From: Amphritea atlantica
GTDB taxonomy: Bacteria > Pseudomonadota > Gammaproteobacteria > Pseudomonadales > Balneatricaceae
Assembly: GCF_018860855.1 (NCBI RefSeq)
Contig: NZ_JAHKQE010000005.1
Location: 62,001 to 126,000, forward strand
DNA length: 64,000 nt
Direction of reading: 5' to 3'
Below, in pieces: positions 7,345 through 16,425 of the stretch (position 1 is the first letter of the stretch; each line of letters opens with the position of its first letter). The notes below the pieces were generated by a model. It searched no databases and was not told the DNA's origin. It saw nothing but the letters and a program-made list of their open reading frames with translations. A program made the position numbers and the translations under genes.

Positions 7345-9309
7345 ATGAAACCTAATCCTTTAGCGGTGCTGATTAGCAGCATCATTGCGATGCCAGCAGT
7401 AGCTGCATCAACAGCTGAAAGCCCGGTCTTCAATGTGGGCAAAGTCGTTGTTAATGCAACACGGATGGAACAAGACGCTGATGATGTTTCACGCCAGGTG
7501 ATCGTCATTGATAAAGGGACTATCGACACGATTCAACCCCAGTCAGTCGCTGAAGTATTGGCCAATGAACCTAATATTTTGATTGAAGGCGGTTCCCGTC
7601 CGGGCTATCAAAGCGTCAATATTCGCGGCCTTGGTGGTAATCAGATATTACAAACGGTCGACGGCGTACGACAAGATTTTGAATCCGGTCACCGCCCTAG
7701 CTACTTTTTAGACCCTGTCCTATTAAAATCTGTTGAGGTGATTAAAGGCCCTGCGAGTAGCCTCTGGGGATCGGGTGCTTTAGGTGGCGTGGTGGCGCAA
7801 TCCACCATTGGCGCAGCCGATATTTTAGAGCCGGGTGATGATTTCGGAGGGCTGATCAAAAACGGTTTTAACTTTAATAACAATCAGAGCACCACCACCG
7901 CGGTGCTCGCCGGCCGTACCGACTCTGTCGACTGGTTATTCAGTGGCTACTATCGCGATTCTGACGACATTGAAATGGGCAATGGAGACGCACTGGAAAA
8001 CTCATCCTCGCAAGATCAAGGCGCGTTAGCAAAGCTGGACTGGCAGATCGATGAAGATCAGTCCCTCGCCTTTAATCTGCGCCACGCCACCGTCGAAGGC
8101 GGTGTTCCGTCGAATGGTACGTCTGAAGTCAATGGCAGCAGTGTTTTTCTGTTAGACAAGGACCAAGTCAATGATGGCGCCTCTGTCGATTATAAGATTA
8201 ATAGCCAATCGCCACTGGTGAATGCACAGTTCATGGCTTATTGGGACAGTATCGACATCGATGAAACCCGGGTGAGCGATGAACGTGCTGACAGTACCGA
8301 AAAAGAAACTTTCGGCTTAAATATCAATAACCTTTCTCAACTTGGTAACATCACCCTACTGTATGGCGTTGATGGTTCACACAGTACATTTACAACAGAA
8401 CGTGGCGGCACTGACCGTCCAACACCACCGGATGCCGATATTGATATGTGGGGGGCATTTACCCAAGCCAATATCCCACTTTCATCGACTTGGTCGATAG
8501 AACTAGGCGCACGTTATGATGATTTCTCCGTCGATGCGAAAAATCTCAGTGAAAGCCGTTCAGATAGTGCTCTATCCCCCTCTGCCGCATTGATCTGGCA
8601 AACCACTGACAACTTACAACTCACGCTGCGCCATGACAGAGCCTTTAGAGCCCCGACGGCGGAAGAACTCTACAGTACCGGTACACACTTTTGTATGGGA
8701 CCGGGGATGTGTAACACCTTCCTGCCTAACCCTGATTTAGAAGCCGAGAAAGCAGAAAACACCGAGTTTATTGCCAAGTGGAATGTTAACCCGGCCTGGT
8801 CGATCACCACATCGGTGTTTGAAAACCATGTCGATAACTTTATTGAACAAACGGTTTCATTCTCGCCTTTCCCGGGTAATACCTATTGGGAAAACGTCGA
8901 TGATGCCAAACTCTATGGCTTTGAAGTCAGCGCCCTCTACAGCCAAGACAATCTCAATTTAGCCCTAGGTTATGGCCAAACCCGTGGTAAAGACCAATCA
9001 ACCGGTGATCCGCTCAACAACATTCCCGCTGATACCTGGACCGCAGATCTCAACCGCGCGTTCTTTAACCAAGAGCTAAAAGCCGGTATTCGCCTACTAC
9101 ATGCAGAAGAGCAGGCGCTGTCGACCGGTGATACCTATGATGATTACACCCTCACCGACCTCTATGCCGAATGGCAACCGCCAGCCCTTCGCAACTTAAC
9201 CCTCAACCTGACGGTCAACAACGTGACTAACGAATACTACCGCCGAGCATGGTCTGAACTCTATGAAGCCGGGCGAGAAGTATCCTTAGCAGCCACTTAC
9301 AAGTTCTAA
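7345..9309 (+). CDS. TonB-dependent heme/hemoglobin receptor
   Basis: An outer-membrane beta-barrel of 654 residues. A signal peptide (MKPNPLAVLISSIIAMPAVAA) is followed by a TonB-box-like VGKVVVNATRMEQ and a plug domain with NIRGLGGNQILQTVDGVRQ and VEVIKGPASSLWGSGALGG. The barrel carries FRAPTAEELY and PNPDLEAEKAEN, which match the FRAP and NPNL motifs of heme receptors. It ends in an aromatic residue (YKF). The ATG at 7345 has AGGA seven bases upstream; an earlier in-frame ATG at 7264 would add 27 residues that do not look like signal sequence. It is first of the receptor-hutX-hutZ operon. Confidence 0.9.
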   Translation: MKPNPLAVLISSIIAMPAVAASTAESPVFNVGKVVVNATRMEQDADDVSRQVIVIDKGTIDTIQPQSVAEVLANEPNILIEGGSRPGYQSVNIRGLGGNQILQTVDGVRQDFESGHRPSYFLDPVLLKSVEVIKGPASSLWGSGALGGVVAQSTIGAADILEPGDDFGGLIKNGFNFNNNQSTTTAVLAGRTDSVDWLFSGYYRDSDDIEMGNGDALENSSSQDQGALAKLDWQIDEDQSLAFNLRHATVEGGVPSNGTSEVNGSSVFLLDKDQVNDGASVDYKINSQSPLVNAQFMAYWDSIDIDETRVSDERADSTEKETFGLNINNLSQLGNITLLYGVDGSHSTFTTERGGTDRPTPPDADIDMWGAFTQANIPLSSTWSIELGARYDDFSVDAKNLSESRSDSALSPSAALIWQTTDNLQLTLRHDRAFRAPTAEELYSTGTHFCMGPGMCNTFLPNPDLEAEKAENTEFIAKWNVNPAWSITTSVFENHVDNFIEQTVSFSPFPGNTYWENVDDAKLYGFEVSALYSQDNLNLALGYGQTRGKDQSTGDPLNNIPADTWTADLNRAFFNQELKAGIRLLHAEEQALSTGDTYDDYTLTDLYAEWQPPALRNLTLNLTVNNVTNEYYRRAWSELYEAGREVSLAATYKF

Positions 9310-9319
9310 ACATAACATC

Positions 9320-9362
9320 CCATTAACAGACGACTCTCCCCATCGAGTCGCTCTGTTAATGG
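9320..9362 (+). promoter_or_regulatory. Intercistronic stem-loop between receptor and hutX
   Basis: The arms CCATTAACAG-A-CGACTC and GAGTCG-CT-CTGTTAATGG pair over 16 bp around an 8-base loop, broken only by a small internal mismatch. No T-run follows, so it looks more like an mRNA-stabilising or processing hairpin, or a partial attenuator, than a simple terminator. It stands just before the hutX ribosome binding site and could set different receptor and hutXZ levels. Confidence 0.7.
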
Positions 9363-9382
9363 CTAGCGGAGAAATATCCTTA

Positions 9383-9790
9383 ATGAACGCGGACAATCAT
9401 CTCAGTAAAAGCCTTGCGGGCGATCAAGCTGAAGCGCTGCTTCGAGAACTCGCCAACTGGGGGCATACCACCACCATTATTTTACATGGCGGTTGTGTAT
9501 TTGAGTTTAAAGGCTGCTTTCCCGAAGGCAGTATTGGCCATGGTTACTACAACCTCGATGGGCCGATTCCAGGCCTGCATGGGCATATCAACCTAAGCGT
9601 TATTGATCATATCGATTTTCAAGATCAACCCCATCGAGGCCGAACCAGTTACGCCTTTAATTTTCAAGATAAAAACAACAACAATATTTTCAAAGTTTTT
9701 TTAGGGCGACAAGAGGATGGCGAACTAATCGCCGAACAAGTCACTCGTTTTAAAGCGATTAAACAACAGCTTAAGCTAAACAAAGATTAG
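9383..9790 (+). CDS. hutX: HutX/HuvX-family intracellular heme-handling protein
   Basis: About 135 residues, matching the cytoplasmic HutX/HuvX family that accepts heme after import and hands it to HutZ. Family-like segments are the early TTTIILHGGCVFEFKGCFPEG, the glycine-rich GHGYYNLDGPIPGLHGHINL and a C-terminal FKVFLGRQEDGELIAEQV. The ATG at 9383 has GGAG about ten bases ahead and is preferred over 9359, which lies within the upstream hairpin. It sits eight bases before hutZ and follows the receptor gene, the usual gene order for this pathway. Confidence 0.85.
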   Translation: MNADNHLSKSLAGDQAEALLRELANWGHTTTIILHGGCVFEFKGCFPEGSIGHGYYNLDGPIPGLHGHINLSVIDHIDFQDQPHRGRTSYAFNFQDKNNNNIFKVFLGRQEDGELIAEQVTRFKAIKQQLKLNKD

Positions 9791-9798
9791 GAAATCCC

Positions 9799-10323
9799 AT
9801 GAGCAAAGAATCACTACAAGCCCGCGTGCAAGCGGAAGTTTTAACCTTTATCAACAGCCGCCAAAGTTTACAGCTGGCCACCATTGACGACGAAAACCAA
9901 CCTTACGCATCATATTCACCCTTCGCCATTGGTGATGACTGCCTGTATGTCTTGCTCAGCGAAATGGCAGTACATGCCAGCAACCTACGGGCTAATCCGA
10001 AGGCCGCAGTGATGATCATTCAAGATGAAGACAGTGCAAATGAGCTATTTGCGCGGGTACGCGTCAACTATTCAATCGACGCCGAATTACTAACTCACTC
10101 AACCGAGCAATGGACGCTGGGTATAAATGCACTGGCTAACCGTCATGGGGACAGAGTTAATAAACTCAGCCAACTGTCAGACTTTAAGCTGTTTAAGCTG
10201 AAGCCAACCGGTGGCCGTTATGTCAAAGGCTTTGGCAGAGCGTATACCCTCGCGGGCAAGGGACTCACCGGCAGCGAAGTGCAACATATCACCGGCGGGC
10301 ATATCAAAAGAACGGCGGCATAA
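9799..10323 (+). CDS. hutZ: HutZ-family heme utilisation protein
   Basis: A 174-residue split-barrel (pyridoxamine-phosphate-oxidase fold) protein of the HutZ/HugZ family. In Vibrio and related bacteria this family binds and degrades heme in the cytoplasm. Features are QLATIDDENQPYASYSPFAI at about 25-45, a VLLSEMAVHASNL helix, and the C-terminal KPTGGRYVKGFGRAY followed by a tail with ITGGHIKR, whose histidine is the usual heme-ligand region. GGAA precedes the ATG. It is last of the receptor-hutX-hutZ operon and is followed by a strong hairpin. Confidence 0.9.
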   Translation: MSKESLQARVQAEVLTFINSRQSLQLATIDDENQPYASYSPFAIGDDCLYVLLSEMAVHASNLRANPKAAVMIIQDEDSANELFARVRVNYSIDAELLTHSTEQWTLGINALANRHGDRVNKLSQLSDFKLFKLKPTGGRYVKGFGRAYTLAGKGLTGSEVQHITGGHIKRTAA

Positions 10324-10337
10324 AAAGATGCTCTAGT

Positions 10338-10373
10338 GTCATAAAGCGAGTCAACCGCGGCTCGCTTTATGAC
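10338..10373. terminator. Hairpin between convergent hutZ and sensor kinase genes
   Basis: A perfect 13-bp stem (GTCATAAAGCGAG with CTCGCTTTATGAC) around a 10-base loop sits 15 bp past the hutZ stop and 39 bp past the kinase stop. It has no long T-run, but its position between convergent genes fits a two-way terminator. Confidence 0.75.
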
Positions 10374-10411
10374 GACGCTTTCAGCACCGTAATCCCTATC
10401 AAACGTTACCG

Positions 10412-12031
10412 CTAACCACTAACATTTATTGCCTCATCAAGCGGCAGAATCACAGTAAAGCAGCTACCTCGCCCTAGCTCACTAACCACCTGAATATCAC
10501 CACCATGCTTCTGCACAATACCGTGACTAATGGACAACCCTAGCCCAGTGCCTTGATCAACACCTTTAGTAGTAAAGAACGGATCAAACAGCTGACTAAC
10601 GACCTCGGCCGACATGCCACAGCCTGTATCACGTATCTCAATCTGCACCTGCGCATCAACACAGCGAGTTTTTATATAGATATCCCCCTGCCCCTCAATG
10701 GCGTGAGATGCGTTGACCAGCAAATTCATCACCACCTGGTTTATCTGCGCCAAATTACAGTTAACGAGGGGCAGCTCGCCATAGTCTTCATGAACACTGC
10801 AATGATATTTCAACTGATTACTCACCAGCTTAAGGGTGCTGGAAATCCCTTGATTAATATCCGCCGGCTTCATATCGTCGCTGTCTAAGCGAGAAAAACT
10901 CTTTAAGCCCGCCACGATCTCTTCAACCCGAGTAATGCCTTCAAGAGACTCCTTCAAAAGCAGCGGCAGATCTTCAATCAAGTAAGCAATATCTTGCTCT
11001 TCTTTTAACGCGGCTAATTGAGAAGGCCCGCTACTCCCATCCTCGACTGCCAGCAATTTCTCTATCTCCGCGGCGTAACACAGCAGGTCATCGGCGTATT
11101 TTTGTAACGACCCAAGGTTACTTTTTATGTAACTCACGGGGTTGTTGATCTCATGGGCGACGCCGGCGGCCATAGTGCCTAAGCTCGCCATTTTTTCCGC
11201 CTGAATCAGTTTTTGTTGAGTGTTTTTAAGGGTTGTTAGTGTCTCTTCTAACTGCTTATTTTGGTTTTGTAATTGTTCAGTCCGTTGCGCTACCCGCTGT
11301 TCTAGCGATTGGTTCAACGCCTGTAATTCCGTTTTATAACATTGCTCTGATTCACTGGCTTTTTTAAGGTTGCTGGCCATCAGGTTAAACGATCGCCCCA
11401 CCACCGCGACCTCATCACGTCCACTCACCGGCACTTCAATATCAAACACACCTTGGGCGACAGCGGTGGCGGCTTCTCTTAATTTTTGTAACTGGCCGGT
11501 CAAATAACCACCGAGTAAAAATGAAAACAGCGCCACCAGCAACATTTCACCTGAGGCTAACACCAACCCCCAGGTATAAACTTGATTAATGGATTCATTA
11601 ATCGAACCGATACCGATTCCTAACTCAACCGTGCCATACCGATGCCCACCTTCGACAATCTGCGCGGTAGCATCAAAGACTCCATCGTCAATCTCATCGG
11701 CGCCATGATCCATAACAAACAGATCATTTAGCTGGTGTGATGTGTCACCGGCCTCAGCAAACAAAGTACCATCGTCAGCCAGCACTCGGGCATACACCAA
11801 ATCAGGGTTTTGCATCACCTCATGAACAAACGATTCAAGTGAGGCCAAATCAAACGACAGCACGGCATCCTTAGTGGTGGTGGCAAATAAAGTGGCGGTG
11901 GTAGTCGCCCGTTTATTCAACGCCTCATAACTGGATTCGCGGATAAACTCCATAATCGTCAGCAGCAAAACCAGTAACAAAACGCCTTCAATTAGAGCCA
12001 CACCCAGAATGGTTTTTAAACGAATTGACAT
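10412..12031 (-). CDS. Membrane histidine kinase related to HnoK
   Basis: A 539-residue kinase. A membrane segment lies near 7-28, a periplasmic sensor part at about 30-152 and a second membrane segment near 153-178. A HAMP-like linker (about 178-230) and a coiled coil (about 230-280) lead to a HisKA domain with H293 in AAGVAHEINNP. A HATPase domain follows with N (NLLVNASHAI), G1 (DTGCGM) and G2 (GTGLGLSI) boxes. Its catalytic half is strikingly like HnoK at 17828, including the rare inserted helix before the IVxGL segment. It lies 15 bp after the PhnD-like gene and is last of the hnoCBD series. It probably phosphorylates the same response regulators; that is inference. Confidence 0.8.
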   Translation of the reverse strand: MSIRLKTILGVALIEGVLLLVLLLTIMEFIRESSYEALNKRATTTATLFATTTKDAVLSFDLASLESFVHEVMQNPDLVYARVLADDGTLFAEAGDTSHQLNDLFVMDHGADEIDDGVFDATAQIVEGGHRYGTVELGIGIGSINESINQVYTWGLVLASGEMLLVALFSFLLGGYLTGQLQKLREAATAVAQGVFDIEVPVSGRDEVAVVGRSFNLMASNLKKASESEQCYKTELQALNQSLEQRVAQRTEQLQNQNKQLEETLTTLKNTQQKLIQAEKMASLGTMAAGVAHEINNPVSYIKSNLGSLQKYADDLLCYAAEIEKLLAVEDGSSGPSQLAALKEEQDIAYLIEDLPLLLKESLEGITRVEEIVAGLKSFSRLDSDDMKPADINQGISSTLKLVSNQLKYHCSVHEDYGELPLVNCNLAQINQVVMNLLVNASHAIEGQGDIYIKTRCVDAQVQIEIRDTGCGMSAEVVSQLFDPFFTTKGVDQGTGLGLSISHGIVQKHGGDIQVVSELGRGSCFTVILPLDEAINVSG

Positions 12032-12046
12032 GTCTGTTCCCTCGAC

Positions 12047-12868
12047 TTAGTCGGCCAACAGATGATCTAGCAAAGTAATATTAAGGGAACGGACATCATC
12101 CCAGTCCTTATTTTTAGCCGGCGTAAATGCATTAAAGCGGATACTCTTTAATAATTCAGCGCCCTGGGGATCATCAGCCATACCCAAAAACGCCTCACGA
12201 ATACGCTGTTGCTGGATTGTATTTATACTCGGTGCAACGGCTATCGCATGAGGCGTATACCCTTCGCTGGTCCACAACACCCGCAGCTGTTCCCGGATAG
12301 CTGGGCTGGTGTTATTAAAGGTACGGAGCACCCCGCCACCCGCTTGAAAAAAGCCTCGCGCCACCCCGAGATAAACTGAATCATGGGATGAAACATAGCT
12401 AGGCGAAAATTTAATACCATCCTGTTTCAGACGGCTACGGGGGATCACACTGGCAGCAAATGCAGCGGGTGACGGAAACGCCATCTTGGCACCGTTTAAG
12501 TCACCAAGACTCTGAATTAAGCTATCTTTGCGTACCACCATAATGCCTTTAATCCGCTTATCCTTCTGCCGCACAATGGCCCGATAGCCCGGTTTCTGAT
12601 GAAACACCGTAAAGTGATAAGGGTTCATATAGGCGATATCGTATAACCCTGCATGGAGACGCTGTTCAAATGTGGGGATATCTTTCGCAGTGGTAAAATG
12701 GATCTTATAACCTGTTTTTACACTCAAGTAATCGGTGATAGGTGTCCAAAGATGCGCCAGCTTTTGCGCGGATTGCTGAGGAACAATGCCAAAACTTAGG
12801 CTTTCAGCCACCGTGTTCAAACTGGTTGTACTTAATACAAATATCGCTATTAATGTTGAAAACCGCAT
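12047..12868 (-). CDS. PhnD-like periplasmic substrate-binding protein
   Basis: About 273 residues, with a signal peptide (MRFSTLIAIFVLSTTSLNTVA) then LSFGIVPQQSAQKLAHLWTP, the opening typical of PhnD/phosphonate-type binding proteins. Later segments DIAYMNPYHFTVFHQKPGYRAI and AFPSPAAFAASVIPR also fit the family. No ABC permease or ATPase gene lies nearby. Instead it is 15 bp ahead of a membrane kinase gene, so it more likely serves as that kinase's sensory partner. ATG 12868 is chosen; an in-frame GTG at 12877 has an equally placed GGTGAG. Confidence 0.8.
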   Translation of the reverse strand: MRFSTLIAIFVLSTTSLNTVAESLSFGIVPQQSAQKLAHLWTPITDYLSVKTGYKIHFTTAKDIPTFEQRLHAGLYDIAYMNPYHFTVFHQKPGYRAIVRQKDKRIKGIMVVRKDSLIQSLGDLNGAKMAFPSPAAFAASVIPRSRLKQDGIKFSPSYVSSHDSVYLGVARGFFQAGGGVLRTFNNTSPAIREQLRVLWTSEGYTPHAIAVAPSINTIQQQRIREAFLGMADDPQGAELLKSIRFNAFTPAKNKDWDDVRSLNITLLDHLLAD

Positions 12869-12913
12869 AACGCTCACCCTATCTCACCGAAACCATGCAG
12901 GCGTGTATCACCC

Positions 12914-14188
12914 TTATTGGTCGATATAAATTTTTAGAATTTCAGCTAGATTGATCTCCATATCAATCATTCGCTGTATGGTTAAGTTATCTAAAACCTG
13001 GCCCGCACTTAACAATAAGACCCCTTGACTAGTCAGCAGATCCCGGCTCAGCGTCATCCCCTCGACCATTTCAGGGCTTCGGATAATCCGATCATGCAGA
13101 GCTTCGCCTTCTTTGCTGAGGGCTTCCAACGCCACACTCAGCCGCTCAACATCCTCAGAGTTATATCGCTCACGGGCATTACCACGCATATATTCCAGCG
13201 CGGCAACCGTACTCATCGCTTGCATCTGATAACGCCCATTAGTCAGCTCAACAAAATCATTAACAACACATAACAACTGCGCGGCAGGCGCGATAGCTTC
13301 ATCACGCAATCCGTTCGGATAACCACTACCATCTAAATACTCTTTATGCTGACGAATGATTTCCCCCGCCCCATAAAGCGGCTCCACTAAACTGATCGAT
13401 GCATGCGCTAGTAGCGGGTGTTGATGAAAACGCCGCTGCTGTATGGGAGCCAATTCTGTATAGGCGGGCTTTAACAGATCATCATCAAAACTCAGTTTAC
13501 CCAGGTTGCGAAGCTGCCAAGCGTAATACAGTTGTTTTAGTTCTTTCTTATCCACATCAGCTAGATTGACCACAGCTAAAAATAGCTTATTAAGCGATAC
13601 GCCTTGTTTAGCATTTTGCCCCAAACGTCGAGCAATCAAGGCAGAAAACATTCTCACCGTCGAGCGATAACTATTAATCAGCTTTGCATGGTTTTGCTGT
13701 AACTGCAGAGTGCGCTGCTCAATGGTTTTTTCCAATGATTGATTAAGTCGTTCAAGGCGTTGTTGTTTGTCAGCATTGTCACGTACTAAGCGTTCATTGG
13801 TGCGTCGTAGATCGATGAGTTCAAAACTTTTCTGAACCACGTTGATAACATCAGCATCATCCCAGGGTTTAGACATAAAACGACTAATACGGCCGTTATT
13901 GATTGCATCGATAGCCGCCTGTGTATCCGCATAGCCGGTCATAACCACCCGTTCGGTAGCGGGCCAACGTTCAGCCACTTCGGCCAAGAACTGATCGCCA
14001 CTGATTTCCGGCATGCGCATATCACTAATGACGAGATCAATCGGATGCTGTTCCAGCACTGCAATCCCTAAAACCGCCGATTCTGCAGTGTACAGCGTAC
14101 ACTTTAGGGGCCGCATCAACCGCTTTAACGAACTAAGCACCGCCGGCTCATCATCCACCAGCAATATTGTAAATTCTGAACAATCCAT
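12914..14188 (-). CDS. hnoD: Response regulator with degenerate HD-GYP domain (HnoD-like)
   Basis: About 424 residues. A receiver domain (about 1-120) has D56 in VISDMRMP, T/GYA and K107 in SKPWDD. A coiled coil (about 135-170) leads to an HD-GYP-type domain. The second half keeps the signature (KEYLDGSGYPNGL), but the catalytic HD pair is replaced: AWQLRNLGKL stands where LLHDIGK is normal. HHE is QHKE and HPxxG is HPLLA. It is therefore unlikely to hydrolyse c-di-GMP. In Shewanella oneidensis a degenerate HD-GYP regulator, HnoD, inhibits the phosphodiesterase HnoB; neighbourhood and defect match. ATG 14188 with GAGGAG eight bases ahead is preferred over GTG 14197. Confidence 0.85.
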   Translation of the reverse strand: MDCSEFTILLVDDEPAVLSSLKRLMRPLKCTLYTAESAVLGIAVLEQHPIDLVISDMRMPEISGDQFLAEVAERWPATERVVMTGYADTQAAIDAINNGRISRFMSKPWDDADVINVVQKSFELIDLRRTNERLVRDNADKQQRLERLNQSLEKTIEQRTLQLQQNHAKLINSYRSTVRMFSALIARRLGQNAKQGVSLNKLFLAVVNLADVDKKELKQLYYAWQLRNLGKLSFDDDLLKPAYTELAPIQQRRFHQHPLLAHASISLVEPLYGAGEIIRQHKEYLDGSGYPNGLRDEAIAPAAQLLCVVNDFVELTNGRYQMQAMSTVAALEYMRGNARERYNSEDVERLSVALEALSKEGEALHDRIIRSPEMVEGMTLSRDLLTSQGVLLLSAGQVLDNLTIQRMIDMEINLAEILKIYIDQ

Positions 14189-14349
14189 GCTTTTCACTCC
14201 TCGGACTCCTTTGTGCCGTACCTAAATAAACGCACGACTATTTGATGATCACAATACATCCTGTAACGAACGCGATTGATAAGCGATAATCTGACTGACA
14301 CGCTCTATGGTTAACTGACACAGAGTATTCGACCTATCGAGTTCGTGTG

Positions 14350-16365
14350 TTATAACTGCAATCCAGTGGCCGCAAATTTGGATGAACCACGGTATTCAAC
14401 ACCGACCAACGGCTGATTCTCTAGTAGACGTCTAAACCGCTCGGCAGAAACCGGTGGGCTAAAAAAGAACCCTTGAATTTCATCACACCCCAAGTCTCGC
14501 AGTAGCTCTAACTGACATTGCGACTCCACCCCCTCGGCCACTACTTTCTTACCCAGATCTCGAGACATAGCGATAATATGTTTAATCAACTCGAGGCTTT
14601 CTCTTTGCTCGCCTAATCCAGAAACAAACGAGCGATCAATTTTTAAGGTATCGAACGGAATACGGTGCAAATAGTTTAGCGAGGAGTAACCGGTGCCAAA
14701 ATCATCAATCGCCAGCCGAATCCCAAGGTGTTTCAGCTCTTGCAAAAGCCCAATACTGTGATCAATATCCTGCATCAAAAATGTTTCTGTAATTTCTAAC
14801 TCGATCTGATCGGGGGCTAAGCCTGACTGCTTGAGAATATTTTCAACCTGCGAAATCAGCGAAACATCCTGCAACTGCCGGCCTGACAGGTTGATCGACA
14901 TCACAAACGGCGGTAAACCCTCGGCCTGCCAAATGCGCCGTTGCGAGCTCGCGGTTGCCATTACCCACTCGCCAATCGGCTCGATTAGCCCGGTTTCTTC
15001 AGCGAGGGGAATAAACTGCATCGGGGAGATCAACCCCTGACGACCATGCTGCCAGCGCAATAGCGCTTCAGCGCCTTCCACACAACCGGAAATCAGTGAT
15101 ACTTTTGGCTGATAGACGACAAACAGCTCTTTGCGCTCCAAGGCACGATAAAGATCGCTTTGTAAGCCCATCGACTCCACATCAGGGCTGTTTTTGTCCA
15201 CCTGATAACGTTGCGCACGAAAGCGTCCCCCTCTCTTACAGTGATTCGCCGATGCTTGTGCATTACGGATTAACTCAATCGCGCTATCACCATCCTCGGG
15301 GGACACCGCATAGCCAACCCGAAACGAAACGTGGATCTCTTGATCATTAAAAGCGATCAACCCTTCAAATGGTGCCAGCAACTGGGTGGCTAATGTCTCG
15401 ATCTGCTCCGCTGCATAATGACCACTCAAAACAAGGGCAAACTCATCGCCACTCATGCGTCCCCACTGGCTATCGATGGGCTTATCTTCTAACAACATCG
15501 CAGCGATCTGCGCCAATAAGCAGTCTGCGTCATTAAACCCTAAACTGTCGTTAAAACGTTTAAAGCCATTCACATCCAAATAGATAACAGTGGTCGGATT
15601 ATCCATTTGAACAAGCCGATTCTGCAGATAGCTCATAAGCTGTTCACGGGTTAATAACTCGCTAACCCCTAAAGAGGTCGTCGCACGATATTGTGCCGAG
15701 ACAGCCCAACGGTCCGTCGCCAAAGGCTTAACCACCAATCGCAGCGAGCGGCTATTATCGATATCAGCGAGTTCAAGCATTTCCTGCTGATCCGTACAAA
15801 GGTCTATTAACTGCTCATCATCCAATAACGGACACACCCGGTCGATCCGCTGCCCTAAAACAGCGTCCTCCGTCGCGTCACATAGGATTACCGCAGCGGG
15901 GTTTATGAGGTGAATGTCACCACCGGCATCAATTTCAAATAGTGCTTCCTCACTTTCAATTAATAACCGTTGATAACTCGCTTTGCGTTGCCGGGCACTC
16001 AGTGCTGCAAAGGCACCATCAAGAACAGCCAACAATTGCTGATCGTGCCAAGGTTTCTCCACAAAACGAAACACTGCACCACTGTTCAACGCTTCGACAA
16101 CCGCGTTAAAGTCAGCGTAACCACTCATGATTAAACCGATAGTTTCAGGGTACTGTTGATGCACAATCGTCAATAATTGCGTGCCACTCATCATAGGCAT
16201 TTTATAATCGGAGAGAACCACTGAGATCGACTCTATCTCCATCAACGCCAACGCCTCCACGCCATTATTTGCCGTCAATACCTCATAGCCATTACGTGAC
16301 AGCAGTCGTGTTAACGCATTGAGAATAGCGGATTCATCGTCGACGAGCAGGATTCTTCTTTTCAT
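14350..16365 (-). CDS. hnoB: Response regulator REC-PAS-GGDEF-EAL (HnoB-like)
   Basis: A 671-residue protein. The receiver has D53 (VLSDYKMP) and K104 (EKPW). A PAS-like section spans about 133-225, a GGDEF domain about 240-395 and an EAL domain about 405-650. The GGDEF motif is SGDEF (305-309), a change that may weaken cyclase activity. The EAL domain has all expected parts: EALLRW at 433, SINLS, EITETF, DDFGTGYSSL, KIDRSFV and AEGVES. It should therefore be an active c-di-GMP phosphodiesterase. In the known NO network HnoB is the phosphorylation-activated phosphodiesterase; here it lies between hnoC and hnoD, divergent from hnoX-hnoK. Confidence 0.87.
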   Translation of the reverse strand: MKRRILLVDDESAILNALTRLLSRNGYEVLTANNGVEALALMEIESISVVLSDYKMPMMSGTQLLTIVHQQYPETIGLIMSGYADFNAVVEALNSGAVFRFVEKPWHDQQLLAVLDGAFAALSARQRKASYQRLLIESEEALFEIDAGGDIHLINPAAVILCDATEDAVLGQRIDRVCPLLDDEQLIDLCTDQQEMLELADIDNSRSLRLVVKPLATDRWAVSAQYRATTSLGVSELLTREQLMSYLQNRLVQMDNPTTVIYLDVNGFKRFNDSLGFNDADCLLAQIAAMLLEDKPIDSQWGRMSGDEFALVLSGHYAAEQIETLATQLLAPFEGLIAFNDQEIHVSFRVGYAVSPEDGDSAIELIRNAQASANHCKRGGRFRAQRYQVDKNSPDVESMGLQSDLYRALERKELFVVYQPKVSLISGCVEGAEALLRWQHGRQGLISPMQFIPLAEETGLIEPIGEWVMATASSQRRIWQAEGLPPFVMSINLSGRQLQDVSLISQVENILKQSGLAPDQIELEITETFLMQDIDHSIGLLQELKHLGIRLAIDDFGTGYSSLNYLHRIPFDTLKIDRSFVSGLGEQRESLELIKHIIAMSRDLGKKVVAEGVESQCQLELLRDLGCDEIQGFFFSPPVSAERFRRLLENQPLVGVEYRGSSKFAATGLQL

Positions 16366-16425
16366 ATTTTCCCCCTAGTGTTCAGGTATTGTTATTACCC
16401 GAATAGCGTCGACAGACATCCACAT

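Noticed and set aside
12047-12868. Phosphonate transport operon suggested by the PhnD-like protein
   Set aside because: No PhnC or PhnE-type gene is present; the neighbour is a kinase, so a sensory role is preferred.
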